The position numbers and the translations under genes were made by a program. DNA of 64,000 bases from the NCBI RefSeq assembly GCF_014196965.1, contig NZ_JACIEQ010000002.1:186001-250000 (forward strand), given 5' to 3'. This document shows, piece after piece, positions 9,298-19,368 of this stretch. Under the pieces are notes generated by a model. It did no database searches. It was not told where the DNA came from and saw nothing but the letters and a program-made list of their open reading frames with translations. Source of the stretch: Actibacterium naphthalenivorans (GTDB lineage: Bacteria; Pseudomonadota; Alphaproteobacteria; Rhodobacterales; Rhodobacteraceae). Each line of letters starts with the position of its first letter. Position 1 is the first letter of the stretch.

Positions 9298-9726
9298 CTA
9301 TGCACGCGGAATATCGAACTCGGGTGCTGCCATTTCGAACCCGTCAAAGCGAAACCCGGGGCTGACGGTGCAGCCTGCAAGCGTCCACTCGCCGGTCGTT
9401 CGGGCGGCCTGCCAGAACTGCGGCGGAACGATCAGCTGCGGCAGTTGGCCGTGCAGCAGGTCAGGGCCCAGAATCCGGTCCTGCGCCGGTCCGGCTGCGG
9501 TTTCGGAAAGCGACAGGATCAGCGGCGCGCCGGCATAGTGGTGCCAGATTTCGGTGGCATCGACGCGGTGCCAGTGGCTGTGCTGCCCCGCTTCCAGAAG
9601 ATAGTAGATCGCTGTGCCAGCGGGCCGGGTTCCGGGCGGGCAATGCTGTGCCCAGGTTTCGCGATACCAGCCACCTTCGGGGTGGGGGCGAAGATCGAGA
9701 TGGGTGATGATGGATTGCGCGCTCAT
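9298..9726 (-). CDS. Cupin-fold protein of the DUF985 family
   Basis: A 142-residue soluble protein with DUF985 hallmarks: LDLRPHPEGGWYRETW at residues 10-25, then GTAIYYLLEAGQHSHWHRVD with metal-site-like histidines, EIWHHYAG, and GCTVSPGFRFDGFEMA near the end. These proteins adopt a cupin barrel and are often described as possible sugar-binding or isomerase proteins, but no reaction is established. It is convergent with anmK and followed on the same strand by eno's downstream end. Confidence 0.85.
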   Translation of the reverse strand: MSAQSIITHLDLRPHPEGGWYRETWAQHCPPGTRPAGTAIYYLLEAGQHSHWHRVDATEIWHHYAGAPLILSLSETAAGPAQDRILGPDLLHGQLPQLIVPPQFWQAARTTGEWTLAGCTVSPGFRFDGFEMAAPEFDIPRA

Positions 9727-9823
9727 GCGCGCAGTCTAGAGGGATGTGGAGGGGTCGCAAGACGGTTGTCGGGCGCCGGCGTCTTGCTGCGCGCCTGGTG
9801 GGGGAGGCCGGGGCTGACTGCCC

Positions 9824-9857
9824 CCGGCCTCCCGAGGATATTTCGAGAAAGATGAAC
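9824..9857. repeat. Diverged copy of the dispersed intergenic repeat
   Basis: CCCGGCCTCCCGAGGATATT followed by TCGAGAAAGATGAA resembles the right-arm orientation of the dispersed repeat (CCTCCGGCGGGGATATT then TCGAAAGATGAA). The core is changed. It lies just after the eno stop codon and may help end eno transcription. Confidence 0.4.
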
Positions 9858-9861
9858 GGGG

Positions 9862-11181
<1,320 letters not shown>

Positions 11182-12057
11182 CTAGCGCCCCTTCCGCCGG
11201 GAGGAAAGAGCACGCTCGCGCGCGAAAGTATAAAGCCCCGAACCGATGATGACGGCAGAGCCGATCAGCGTCATCGCATCGGGCCGTTCGCCGAAGGCGA
11301 GCGTGCCGATGATCAGCGCGAACAGCAGGCGCGAATAGCGAAACGGGGTAATGACCGAAACATCGCCGACCCGCATCGCCTCGACCAGCGCGTAATAGGA
11401 GACCGCGCCCATGGCGATCGCCCCGGCAAGCCGGGCGCCGTTGACGGCGCTCACCGGCTGCGGCGGCGCGGCGATGATCAGCAGCGCAGCCCCCAGAGGT
11501 ACCAGCATCGCGAACCCATAAGCCGAAAGCTGCAGCGACGAAACGCTGCGCGGCGTCGCCCGTGTCGCCAGATCGCGGGTGGCAAGACCGAACACGCCGA
11601 ACAGGGCGAAGAGCGACGCGGGCCGGAACCCCTCCAGCCCCGGCCGGATCACCAGCAGCACGCCCGCCAGGCCGACCGCGATCGCGCTCCAGCGCCGCCA
11701 GCCCACCTGCTCGCCCAGAAACAGCGCTGCCCCCAGCGTCACCACCAGCGGTGTCGCCTGCAGGATGGCCGAGGCGCTGGAAATCGGCGTCAGGGCGATC
11801 GCGGTGACAAGGCCGAAGGTGCCCACCACCTCGCCGCCATTGCGCAGCATCACCGGGCGCGACAACAGGCTGCGTGAAAACAGCCGCTGTCCGCGGCGCA
11901 ACGCCATGACAGAGAATATCGTGCTGGCGCCAAATCCCAGAATCAGCAGGATCTGTCCCACGGGCAGGGTTTCGGCGGCGCGTTTGATGAACATGTCCTC
12001 GACCGCGAAACCCGCCATCGCGGCGACCATCAGCAGAATGCCGCGAAAATTGTCCAT
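11182..12057 (-). CDS. DMT-superfamily (EamA) membrane transporter
   Basis: A 291-residue inner-membrane protein with about ten predicted helices arranged as two EamA repeats (roughly residues 1-135 and 145-285). Each ends in the typical pattern seen in ILQATPLVVTLGAALFLGE and VITPFRYSRLLFALIIGTLAFGE. EamA proteins export amino acids, metabolites or drugs; the substrate cannot be told here. The start at 12057 (MDNFRGILLM) is chosen because an upstream extension to 12165 would run through the dispersed repeat. Confidence 0.88.
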   Translation of the reverse strand: MDNFRGILLMVAAMAGFAVEDMFIKRAAETLPVGQILLILGFGASTIFSVMALRRGQRLFSRSLLSRPVMLRNGGEVVGTFGLVTAIALTPISSASAILQATPLVVTLGAALFLGEQVGWRRWSAIAVGLAGVLLVIRPGLEGFRPASLFALFGVFGLATRDLATRATPRSVSSLQLSAYGFAMLVPLGAALLIIAAPPQPVSAVNGARLAGAIAMGAVSYYALVEAMRVGDVSVITPFRYSRLLFALIIGTLAFGERPDAMTLIGSAVIIGSGLYTFARERALSSRRKGR

Positions 12058-12130
12058 GGGTCCGCCTGTCGGAGTTGTTTGCGCCCCCTTACGCCCGCGC
12101 CGCGCAAAGGGCAAGCGGCCCGCGGCCGTT

Positions 12131-12169
12131 CTTCTTTTTCGTTCAAATATCCCCGCCGGAGGCAAGAAA
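12131..12169. repeat. Dispersed intergenic repeat, single copy
   Basis: CTTCTTTTTCGTTCAAATAT continues into CCCCGCCGGAGGCAAGAAA. It is nearly identical to the left arm at 9198-9234. It lies between the fur-like gene and the EamA gene, both on the minus strand. Confidence 0.75.
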
Positions 12170-12185
12170 CCGGCCCGGAACGGGC

Positions 12186-12608
12186 CTATTCCTTTTTCAG
12201 CGGAACCCCGTAAAGCTCCAGCTTGTGCCCCTTCAGCCGGTACCCCAGCTTTTCGGCGATCTTTTCCTGCAGCGCCTCGATCTCTTCGTCGATGAACTCG
12301 ATCACCGCGCCGGACTGCATGTCGATCAGATGGTCGTGATGCTCACGCTCGGCATCTTCATAGCGCGCGCGCCCGTCGCCGAATTCCAGCTTGTCCAGAA
12401 TGCCCGCCTCTTCGAACAGTTTCACGGTGCGATAGACCGTGGCGATGGAAATCTTCGGGTCCACCGCCGTGGCGCGGGCGTAAAGCTCCTCGACATCGGG
12501 ATGGTCGTCGCTTTCCTGCAGGACATGGGCGATGACCCGGCGCTGGCCGGTCATGCGCAGGCCCTTTGCCTCACATCGGCTGATGATCGTATCTTTCATG
12601 GTGCTCAT
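12186..12608 (-). CDS. fur: Fur-family metal-responsive regulator (Fur/Mur type)
   Basis: A 140-residue DNA-binding regulator. It has the winged helix (LRMTGQRRVIAHVLQESDDH and SIATVYRTVKLFEEAG, residues about 17-75) and the C-terminal dimer/metal domain with the histidine-rich REHHDHLIDMQSGAVIEF. The cysteine pairs found in many Fur proteins are missing from the position after HHDHLI, where aspartate occurs, as in alphaproteobacterial Mur. In Rhodobacterales and Rhizobiales this subgroup often answers to manganese more than iron, so a Mur role is plausible. The ATG at 12599 is an alternative start. Confidence 0.9.
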   Translation of the reverse strand: MSTMKDTIISRCEAKGLRMTGQRRVIAHVLQESDDHPDVEELYARATAVDPKISIATVYRTVKLFEEAGILDKLEFGDGRARYEDAEREHHDHLIDMQSGAVIEFIDEEIEALQEKIAEKLGYRLKGHKLELYGVPLKKE

Positions 12609-12671
12609 GTTCGGTTTTTCGCGGGTTTACGGCAAGCGGGGGCGCTTTTCCACCAAAGAATAGGCCGGCGC

Positions 12672-13640
12672 CTACAGCCATTTGCGCCAGCGGAACAGCG
12701 CGAACAGCCCCAGCCCGAGCGCCGAGAGCATCACCGTCAGGACGGCAAAGGCATGGGGCGCGGCCGTGCCGGGAATCCCGGCCAGATTAACGCCGAAGAG
12801 GCCGGTGAAAAACCCCAGCGGCAGAAAGATCGCCGCGACCACCGACAGCACATAGCCGTTGCGCCCCATGCGCGCGGAAAGTTCTGCGTTCACATGTTCC
12901 TGCAACGCCGCCAGCCGGGCGGAAACCGCGTCCAGCTCTTCCACGGCGCGGGTCGCGCGGTTCGCGGTTTCGGCCAGCATCGGCCGCATCTCGGGGCCGA
13001 TCAGCGGCAGCGGCGATTGCGCCAGCCGGTTCAGCGCCTCGCGCTGCGGGCCGATATAGCGGCGCAGGCGGATCACCTTGCGCCGCGTCGGGGCGAGCGC
13101 ATCGGCGTCGAACCTGTCATGATCGAAAATCTCTTCTTCCAGCGTGTCCGTCGCATCCTCCAGCGCCAGCGAGACCGCCTCGATCCGGTCGGTCAGCCCT
13201 TCGGTCAGCCGCAGCAGAAAGGCGTCCGGCGTCGGCGGGGCATGGCCGGCGAGCGCCGCCTGCCGCAGCGCATCCACCGCAAAGACCTTGCGCACGCGGG
13301 CGCTGACGATCAGCGCCTCGCCGACCCACATCCGCAGCGACACCATGTCGTCGCTTTCCTGGCCGGGGTTCATGTTGACGCCCCGCAGGTTCAGGATCAG
13401 CCCGGCCCCGAGCGCATCGCAGCGCGGCCGGGTTTCGGGTTGCGAAAGCGCGGCGGCGCCCACTTCGGGCAAGTGCTCGGCGGCCCAGCCGGCCATCGCG
13501 GGGTTGGTCACATCCAGGTGCAGCCAGCGCCAGCGGGCCCCGGCGCGCGGCGCGGCCGCCGGCCAATCCTCCGCCACCGGGCTGGCACGGCCATCCTCCG
13601 CGATGTCGAACGCGGCGAGGGGAGAGAGCACGTGCGCCAT
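12672..13640 (-). CDS. zntB: CorA-family metal transporter (ZntB-like)
   Basis: A 322-residue CorA-superfamily protein: a large cytoplasmic N-terminal domain (residues 1-255) ending in a long helix, then two C-terminal membrane helices. The first is followed by the selectivity signature as GVN in FTGLFGVNLAGIPG (residues about 276-289). Length and the WLHLDVTN/LRGVNMNPG segments match the ZntB branch, linked to zinc and other divalent ions, more than magnesium CorA. It starts 6 bases after the stop of the antiporter gene, so both are cotranscribed. Confidence 0.88.
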   Translation of the reverse strand: MAHVLSPLAAFDIAEDGRASPVAEDWPAAAPRAGARWRWLHLDVTNPAMAGWAAEHLPEVGAAALSQPETRPRCDALGAGLILNLRGVNMNPGQESDDMVSLRMWVGEALIVSARVRKVFAVDALRQAALAGHAPPTPDAFLLRLTEGLTDRIEAVSLALEDATDTLEEEIFDHDRFDADALAPTRRKVIRLRRYIGPQREALNRLAQSPLPLIGPEMRPMLAETANRATRAVEELDAVSARLAALQEHVNAELSARMGRNGYVLSVVAAIFLPLGFFTGLFGVNLAGIPGTAAPHAFAVLTVMLSALGLGLFALFRWRKWL

Positions 13641-13646
13641 GGCCGC

Positions 13647-14912
13647 CTACATCAGCTCCGGCTCGCGGCTCAGCCTGCGCGCCAGCGGTGCGATGGTCAG
13701 CCCCTGCACGATGATCGAGAACACCACGACCACATAGGTGCAGGTGAGGATCAGCGGCTTCCATTCCCCCGCCGGCAGCGACAGCGCCAGCGCGACGGAA
13801 ATGCCGCCCTTCAGCCCGCCCCATGTCATGATCGGGATCACGTCGCGGCCGAAGGCGCGGAACGGGCGCAGCATCAGAACCGGAATCGCCACCGCCGCCA
13901 GCCGCGCCACCAGCCCCAGAACCACGGCAAAGGCGGCGGCGCGCAGGAAGCTGGCGTCAAACGCCACGGCAAACACCTCGATCCCGATCAGCAGGAACAG
14001 AACCGCGTTCAGGATCTCGTCGATCATTTTCCAGAACGCGTTCACGTAGTCGCGGGTGATCTCGCTCATGCCGTATTTCATACCCACGTCGCCGATCATC
14101 AGCCCCGCGACCACCGCCATGATCGGGGCCGAGACATGCAGCGCGATCGCCAGTTCGTAGCCACCGAAGGCCAGCGCCAGCGTGATCAGCACCTCCAGCG
14201 TATAATCGTCGATCCGGCGCATCACGCGGAAGGTCATCCAGCCCAGAGCGGCCCCAAGCGCCGCGCCGCCGAACGCCTCCTGCACGAACAGCAACAGCGC
14301 GCCGACCAGCGCATTCTGCTCCGCTTCGCCGGCGCCGTGCCCGCCCGCATCGCCAAAGGCCAGCCCCACGAGCACCAGGAACACCACATAGGCCACCCCG
14401 TCGTTGAACAGGCTTTCCCCCGCGATCTTGGTTTCCAGCGATTTGCGCAGATTCGCCTCGCGCAGCACACCCAGCACCGCCACCGGATCGGTGGGCGAAA
14501 TGATGGTTCCGAATACCAGCGCAACCAGAATCGGCATGCCCGTCAGCCAGCTGAACCCCACGCCGACCACGGCGACGGACAGGCCCACCCCCATCGTCGC
14601 CATCAACAGCACCACCCAGGCCTGTTCGCGCAGATCCTCCATTTTCACATGCAGCGCCCCGGCGAACAGCAAGAGCCCCAGCATGCCTTCCAGCAGAGCG
14701 TCGGAAAAGTCGATCTCCAGCACCATCGCGCGCGTGGTCGTGGCCAGTTCCAGCGTCGGAAAGGCCACGTCCAGCGCCATGGCGGTGAAAGACACCGCAA
14801 GCGCGACGATCAGGATGCCGATGGACTGCGGCAGGCGCAGGAAGAAATAGTTGATGACGCCGAAGACGGCCGCCAACACGATCAGAAGCGATGCGATCTG
14901 CAGAATACCCAT
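13647..14912 (-). CDS. CPA1-family Na+(K+)/H+ antiporter
   Basis: A 421-residue inner-membrane protein with about 12 helices. Ion-binding segments typical of CPA1 exchangers are GTIISPTDPVAVLGVLRE around residue 135 and ETKIAGESLFNDGVAYVVF around residue 160, the latter with the ND pair. A C-terminal ITMTWGGLKGGISVALAL-like motif appears as IMTWGGLKGGISVALALSLP. It exchanges protons for sodium or potassium, aiding pH and salt balance. It lacks the long regulatory tail of some NhaP homologues. It is the first gene of a two-gene operon with the ZntB-like transporter. Confidence 0.9.
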   Translation of the reverse strand: MGILQIASLLIVLAAVFGVINYFFLRLPQSIGILIVALAVSFTAMALDVAFPTLELATTTRAMVLEIDFSDALLEGMLGLLLFAGALHVKMEDLREQAWVVLLMATMGVGLSVAVVGVGFSWLTGMPILVALVFGTIISPTDPVAVLGVLREANLRKSLETKIAGESLFNDGVAYVVFLVLVGLAFGDAGGHGAGEAEQNALVGALLLFVQEAFGGAALGAALGWMTFRVMRRIDDYTLEVLITLALAFGGYELAIALHVSAPIMAVVAGLMIGDVGMKYGMSEITRDYVNAFWKMIDEILNAVLFLLIGIEVFAVAFDASFLRAAAFAVVLGLVARLAAVAIPVLMLRPFRAFGRDVIPIMTWGGLKGGISVALALSLPAGEWKPLILTCTYVVVVFSIIVQGLTIAPLARRLSREPELM

Positions 14913-14991
14913 ATGCCGGTCCCTCGTTGCCTTTCGCCCCCTCTAGCACGGACAGTCCGCCCGCGCGAGATGGCAAGGCAAGGGCGCGGGT

Positions 14992-15711
14992 CTAACCTGC
15001 GGCCGGTGCCCCGGAAATCTCGAGATCGGCCCAGATCGGCAGGTGATCGGACGCGCGGCGCGACAGCGCGGTTTCGGCAACGCCCGCATCACGCAGCGCC
15101 AGCCTGTCGCTCAGCGCGATCCGGTCCAGCGCCGCCACCGGGCGCGACGCGTGAAAGCTCGATCCCGGCGCGTGTACGGTGAAGGCGTCCGCCAGCGGGG
15201 CCATGCCCCGGTCACGCGACCATTCGTTGAAATCGCCCAGAATCACCGTCGGCAACGGCGTCTTGTGCGACAGGGCGGCGCGGATCGCCGCAAGCTGGTG
15301 CTGGCGAGACCGGCGCAGCAGCCCCAGATGCACCGCCACCACGCGCATTGCCCGCCCGTTCCGCGCTATATCCACCAGCGCGGCGCCGCGCGGCTCCAGC
15401 CCCGGCAGATCGAGCCGCTCGATCGCGGTGACATGCGTGCCCTCGCGCATCAGCACCGCATTGCCGTGAAAGCCAAGGCTGACGCCGCTGTCATCCAGCG
15501 CCACAGGGGTGAAATCGCTATGCGCCTCGATCATCTGCGCGGGCAGGGCGGCGGGGCGGGGGCCGAGCCGCTTGTCGGCTTCCTGCAGCACGATGACATC
15601 GGCGCCGATGCCATTGATCACATCCATCACGCGCCCCGGCGCGCGCTTGAGGTCAAGCCCGACACATTTGCGGATGTTGTAGCTGGCAAGGCGGAGTGTA
15701 TCGTTGTTCAT
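14992..15711 (-). CDS. Endonuclease/exonuclease/phosphatase-family protein
   Basis: A 239-residue protein with the EEP fold: RLASYNIRKCVGLD at the N terminus, VIVLQEAD (metal-binding glutamate), GNAVLMRE, VVAVHLGLLRRSRQHQL, LGDFNEWS (metal-binding D and N), and the terminal SDHLPIWADL histidine. Such enzymes cut phosphodiester bonds in DNA, sugars or lipids. There is no signal peptide, so it probably acts in the cytoplasm. The substrate cannot be assigned. It is divergent from the DUF2238 gene, with a 64-base gap. Confidence 0.85.
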   Translation of the reverse strand: MNNDTLRLASYNIRKCVGLDLKRAPGRVMDVINGIGADVIVLQEADKRLGPRPAALPAQMIEAHSDFTPVALDDSGVSLGFHGNAVLMREGTHVTAIERLDLPGLEPRGAALVDIARNGRAMRVVAVHLGLLRRSRQHQLAAIRAALSHKTPLPTVILGDFNEWSRDRGMAPLADAFTVHAPGSSFHASRPVAALDRIALSDRLALRDAGVAETALSRRASDHLPIWADLEISGAPAAG

Positions 15712-15775
15712 CGCCCTTATATGGGGGGCGACAGCCGGGATTGTAGAGCAGCGCCAGTAGCGATAGCCTTGCGCA

Positions 15776-16411
15776 ATGACGTTTCGTGGCCACGCTTATC
15801 TGACCTACGCGGTCTGGATCACGCTTTGCGTGGCCTTCGTTTCCGCGTTGATCGGCGGGCGCTGGTCGCTGGCCTTTGTCGCGGCGCTGACCTTCGTGCT
15901 GTCGATCGCGCCGGCGCTGGCGGTCGCGCGGTTCCGCATCCAGTTGCCGCTCAGCTTCTTCGCGGGGATCGTGCTGTTCATCTTTGGCACGATCTTTCTG
16001 GGCGAAGCATTTGATTTCTATGAGCGTTACTGGTGGTGGGATATCGCGCTCCACGGCGGGTCGGCGGTGGGGTTCGGTCTGATCGGCTTTCTGTTCGTTC
16101 TGACCCTGTTCGAGGGCGACAGGCTTGCCGCGCCGCATTGGGCGCTGGCGCTGATCACCTTCTGCTTCGCCATGGCCATCGGCGTATCCTGGGAGGTGTT
16201 CGAGTTCGCCATGGATCAGCTCTTCGGGCTGAACATGCAGAAATCCGGGCTGGTCGATACGATGTGGGATCTGATCGTCGACATGATTGGCGCGTCGATC
16301 GCGGTCTTGGCGGGATCCGCCTATCTCAAGGGGCGCGACAGGCGCGGGCTGGCGCGGGTGATTGCCGAATTCGTGCGCCTGAACAAACGCTTCTTCACCC
16401 GTCAGCGCTAG
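15776..16411 (+). CDS. DUF2238/YjdF-type membrane protein
   Basis: A 211-residue inner-membrane protein with five to six predicted helices. The family signature is the acidic/aromatic stretch [20 protein letters not shown] at about residues 81-100, then ISWEVFEF-like [16 protein letters not shown] and [13 protein letters not shown]. The conserved D, H and E residues inside helices suggest a buried metal or proton site, but no function is known. Its TAG stop shares the palindrome CTAG (16408-16411) with the stop of the convergent selO gene. Confidence 0.8.
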   Translation: MTFRGHAYLTYAVWITLCVAFVSALIGGRWSLAFVAALTFVLSIAPALAVARFRIQLPLSFFAGIVLFIFGTIFLGEAFDFYERYWWWDIALHGGSAVGFGLIGFLFVLTLFEGDRLAAPHWALALITFCFAMAIGVSWEVFEFAMDQLFGLNMQKSGLVDTMWDLIVDMIGASIAVLAGSAYLKGRDRRGLARVIAEFVRLNKRFFTRQR

Positions 16412-17847
16412 GTGCCGCAGAAGGTCTGGCGCACCTCTTCGGAGGGTTTCGGGGGCGCGGCGTAATCCGAGAATTCAGATTTTTCCTCATAGGGTTGCTG
16501 AACCGCGTTCATGAGCTTGTTGAAGGGTGCGAAATCCCCGGCCACCCCGGCCTGGATCACCTCTTCCACGCGGTGATTGCGCGGGATGATCGCCGGGTTG
16601 GCCGCCCGCATCCGTGCCTTGCGTGCCGCCACATCCTGCCCGTCACGGGCCAGCCGCGCCTGCCACGCCTCGGCCCAGCCATCGAACGCCGCCGGATCGG
16701 AAAACTGGCCGCGCGCGGTGCCTTCGGCCAAGGCGCGGAAGGTGTTGGTGAAATCCGCCCCCGTCGCCGACATCCTGTCCAGCAGCTGGTGGATCAGTTC
16801 GGGGTCTTCGGGCTCGGCGGTCGAAAGGCCGATCTTGGCCCGGAAAACCGCCAGCCATTCCTCTTTGAACAGGTCGGGAAAGGCGTGCAGCACCGCGGTG
16901 GCCTCTTCGATCGCGGCATTTTCATCCGCGCCCATCATCGGCAACAGCGCCGACCCGAGCTGCGCCAGATTCCAGACCGCGATATCGGCCTGCTTGTTGA
17001 AGGCATAGCGGCCGTACTGGTCGATCGAACTGTAGACGGTCTGCGGGTGATAGCGATCCATGAAGGCGCAGGGGCCATAATCGATGGTTTCGCCGGAAAT
17101 CGCCATGTTGTCGGTGTTCATCACCCCGTGGATAAAGCCGACGCCCATCCATTGCGCCACCAGCCGCGCCTGGGCGGCGACGGCGGCCTGCAACAGCCCC
17201 ATGGCGCCCTCGGCCTGCGGATAATGGCGGGCGATGGCATGGTCGGTCAGCGCCTGCAGCGCCTCGGTGTCGCGTCGCGCGGCGAAATATTGAAAGGTGC
17301 CCACCCGGATATGGCTGGCCGCCACGCGGGTCAGCACCGCGCCGGGCAGGCGGGATTCGCGGAACACATCCTCGCCGGTGGCGACAGCGGCCAGCGCGCG
17401 GGTGGTGGGGATGCCAAGTGCGTGCATCGCCTCCGACACGATATATTCCCGCAGCACGGGCCCCAGCCAGGCGCGCCCGTCGCCCATGCGCGAATAGGGG
17501 GTGCGCCCGGCGCCCTTGAGCTGAATGTCGCGGCGGTGACCGGCCGTATCGACAATCTCGCCCAGCAGGATCGCGCGCCCGTCGCCAAGCTGGGGCGACC
17601 AGCCGCCGAACTGATGCCCGGCATAGGCCTGCGCCAGCGGCGCCGCGCCCTCGGGCACCCGGTTGCCCGCCAGCATCGCCACGCCCTCGGGGCCGCGCAG
17701 CGCGTCAGCGTCCAGCCCAAGCTCTGCGGCCAGCGCATCGTTCAGCGCGATCAGCGTGGGCGCGCGCACCGGGGTCGGCGCCATGGGGGTGAACATGCGC
17801 TCGGGCAGGCGGGCATAGGAATTGTCGAAGGGCAGGGTAAGGGTCAT
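16408..17847 (-). CDS. selO: SelO/YdiU protein adenylyltransferase
   Basis: SelO is a pseudokinase-fold enzyme that attaches AMP to Ser/Thr/Tyr of target proteins, linked to redox stress. The 479-residue protein has the family motifs: [39 protein letters not shown]-like [59 protein letters not shown] (metal-binding N and D) and [11 protein letters not shown]. It ends in FCGT, so a single cysteine sits close to the C terminus, where eukaryotic members carry selenocysteine. It is convergent with the DUF2238 gene, sharing the stop palindrome. Confidence 0.94.
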   Translation of the reverse strand: MTLTLPFDNSYARLPERMFTPMAPTPVRAPTLIALNDALAAELGLDADALRGPEGVAMLAGNRVPEGAAPLAQAYAGHQFGGWSPQLGDGRAILLGEIVDTAGHRRDIQLKGAGRTPYSRMGDGRAWLGPVLREYIVSEAMHALGIPTTRALAAVATGEDVFRESRLPGAVLTRVAASHIRVGTFQYFAARRDTEALQALTDHAIARHYPQAEGAMGLLQAAVAAQARLVAQWMGVGFIHGVMNTDNMAISGETIDYGPCAFMDRYHPQTVYSSIDQYGRYAFNKQADIAVWNLAQLGSALLPMMGADENAAIEEATAVLHAFPDLFKEEWLAVFRAKIGLSTAEPEDPELIHQLLDRMSATGADFTNTFRALAEGTARGQFSDPAAFDGWAEAWQARLARDGQDVAARKARMRAANPAIIPRNHRVEEVIQAGVAGDFAPFNKLMNAVQQPYEEKSEFSDYAAPPKPSEEVRQTFCGT

Positions 17848-17904
17848 CGCGGCGGCTCCTGTTGCTGCACATCTAGGGCCGGCGGGGGCGCATTGCCAGC
17901 CCGG

Positions 17905-18351
17905 CTACATCTCGCGGGTCATCACCAGGCATTTATCGCGCAGCCGAAAGCCCGAGCGTTCGTAAATCCGCGCCGCCGCCGCATTGCCGCGGTTCAGCCC
18001 GGTGTGCACGGCGCGCACGCCCATCTGCCGCAGCATCGGCAGGATCAGATGCAGGGCCTGCCCGCCCATGCCGCGCCCGCGCACGGCGGGGCGGACGTAG
18101 AATTCATCGATGAACGCCTCGCGCCCGCACAGCGCGATGGAAAAGCCGAAGGCGATGGCGATATAGCCCACCGGCGCCCGGCGCGGCCCGATCAGCCAGA
18201 CCGCGGCCTGCACCTCGCCCGAGAACAGAAGCTCCAGCGCCTCGCGCCGCTGCGCCTCGCCGCGGTCGATGCCGGCCTCGGCGTGACAGGCGGTGATGAG
18301 CGGCAGCAGGCGCGCGGTATCCTCGGCGTCGGCAAGCGACAGGATGCTCAT
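17905..18351 (-). CDS. GNAT-family N-acetyltransferase
   Basis: A 148-residue acetyltransferase with the acetyl-CoA-binding motif A as FYVRPAVRGRGMGGQALHLI (Q/RxxGxG/A form) at about residues 84-103 and a typical C-terminal NAAAARIYERSGF segment. The substrate is unknown. Its ATG (18349-18351) overlaps the TGA of the nucleoside hydrolase gene, so it is translated with that gene. The longer frame to 18447 lies inside the hydrolase and is not used. Confidence 0.88.
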   Translation of the reverse strand: MSILSLADAEDTARLLPLITACHAEAGIDRGEAQRREALELLFSGEVQAAVWLIGPRRAPVGYIAIAFGFSIALCGREAFIDEFYVRPAVRGRGMGGQALHLILPMLRQMGVRAVHTGLNRGNAAAARIYERSGFRLRDKCLVMTREM

Positions 18352-19292
18352 AGCCGGGCCAGCCTTTCGGTCAGCAGGCCGAAAAACCCGTTGGCATCCA
18401 GATCCCCCATGAACATGGCATTCGGCGCGCGGCCCGAGACGCGCCACCAGTCGGCCACCGTCATCCCTTGGGTGAAATCGCCCCTTGTCTCGATCTCGAC
18501 ATTGATGTGGCGGCCGGTGAACAGCTCTGGCCGGATCAGATAGGCGGTGACGCAGGGATCATGCAGCGGCGCCCCTTCGGACCCGTATTTTTCCTTGTCG
18601 AACCGTTCGAAGAAATCGGTCATCTCGGCCACCGCATGGCCGACCGGGCCGGGCAGCGCGCGGAAGGCATCGTTGCGCAGCTTGGTCACCAGCGCCTTAT
18701 GCGTCACATCAAGCGGCATCACCACCAGCGGAACGCCGGATCGAAACACGATATCAGCGGCTTCCGGGTCGACGTAAATGTTGAATTCGGCCGTGGGGGT
18801 GATGTTGCCTACCTGAAAATAGGCCCCCCCCATCAGCACGATCTCGCGGATGCGCGGGGCGATGTCGGGGGCGGCCTGCAGGGCGGTGGCGATATTGGTC
18901 AGGGGGCCGAGCGGGCAGAGCGTCACGCTCTCCGCCGGTTCGCGGCGCAGCGTGTTGATGAGGAATTCCACCGCATGCGTGTCCTGCAAGGGCATCGCGG
19001 GGTCGTTCAGCACCGGCCCGTCCAGCCCGGTCTTGCCATGCACATGTTCGGCCGTCACCAGCCGCCGCTTCAGCGGTGCGGCGCAGCCGGCATAGACATT
19101 CACATCAGCCTTGCCCGCCAACTCACAGACAATACGCGCGTTTTTCTGGGTGAGGGGCAGCGGCACATTGCCCGCCACGGCGGTGATTCCCAGCACCTCC
19201 AGCTCTTCCGGAGAGGCAAGCGCCAGCAGGATCGCAACGGCGTCGTCCTGGCCGGGGTCGGTGTCAATGATGATCTTGCGGGGGGTGGTCAT
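18348..19292 (-). CDS. Inosine/uridine-preferring nucleoside hydrolase
   Basis: This enzyme hydrolyses the N-glycosidic bond of nucleosides to base and ribose in salvage. The 314-residue protein has the calcium-binding N-terminal motif KIIIDTDPGQDDAVA, the VYAGCAAPL segment, EFLINTLRREP, PLGPLTNIA, VLMGGAY and a C-terminal HDPCVTAYLI with the active-site histidine and metal-binding aspartate. The start at 19292 (MTTPRK) is preferred over an upstream one at 19394, which would overlap the promoter side of the gene. It is followed by an overlapping acetyltransferase gene. The base specificity is not readable. Confidence 0.92.
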   Translation of the reverse strand: MTTPRKIIIDTDPGQDDAVAILLALASPEELEVLGITAVAGNVPLPLTQKNARIVCELAGKADVNVYAGCAAPLKRRLVTAEHVHGKTGLDGPVLNDPAMPLQDTHAVEFLINTLRREPAESVTLCPLGPLTNIATALQAAPDIAPRIREIVLMGGAYFQVGNITPTAEFNIYVDPEAADIVFRSGVPLVVMPLDVTHKALVTKLRNDAFRALPGPVGHAVAEMTDFFERFDKEKYGSEGAPLHDPCVTAYLIRPELFTGRHINVEIETRGDFTQGMTVADWWRVSGRAPNAMFMGDLDANGFFGLLTERLARL

Positions 19293-19368
19293 GGCGTCTC
19301 CTGCTTCGGGCGGAGACTGGCAAGGGCGCCGGGATATGTCCAGCGCCCTTGACCGGATTGGGGGATAA

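Noticed and set aside
12075-15182. Plus-strand open frame of over 1000 codons
   Set aside because: It lies antisense to four well-supported genes (the EamA, Fur, ZntB and antiporter genes). Its translation is rich in Arg, His, Gln and Pro with no family motifs, which is the usual GC-rich shadow.
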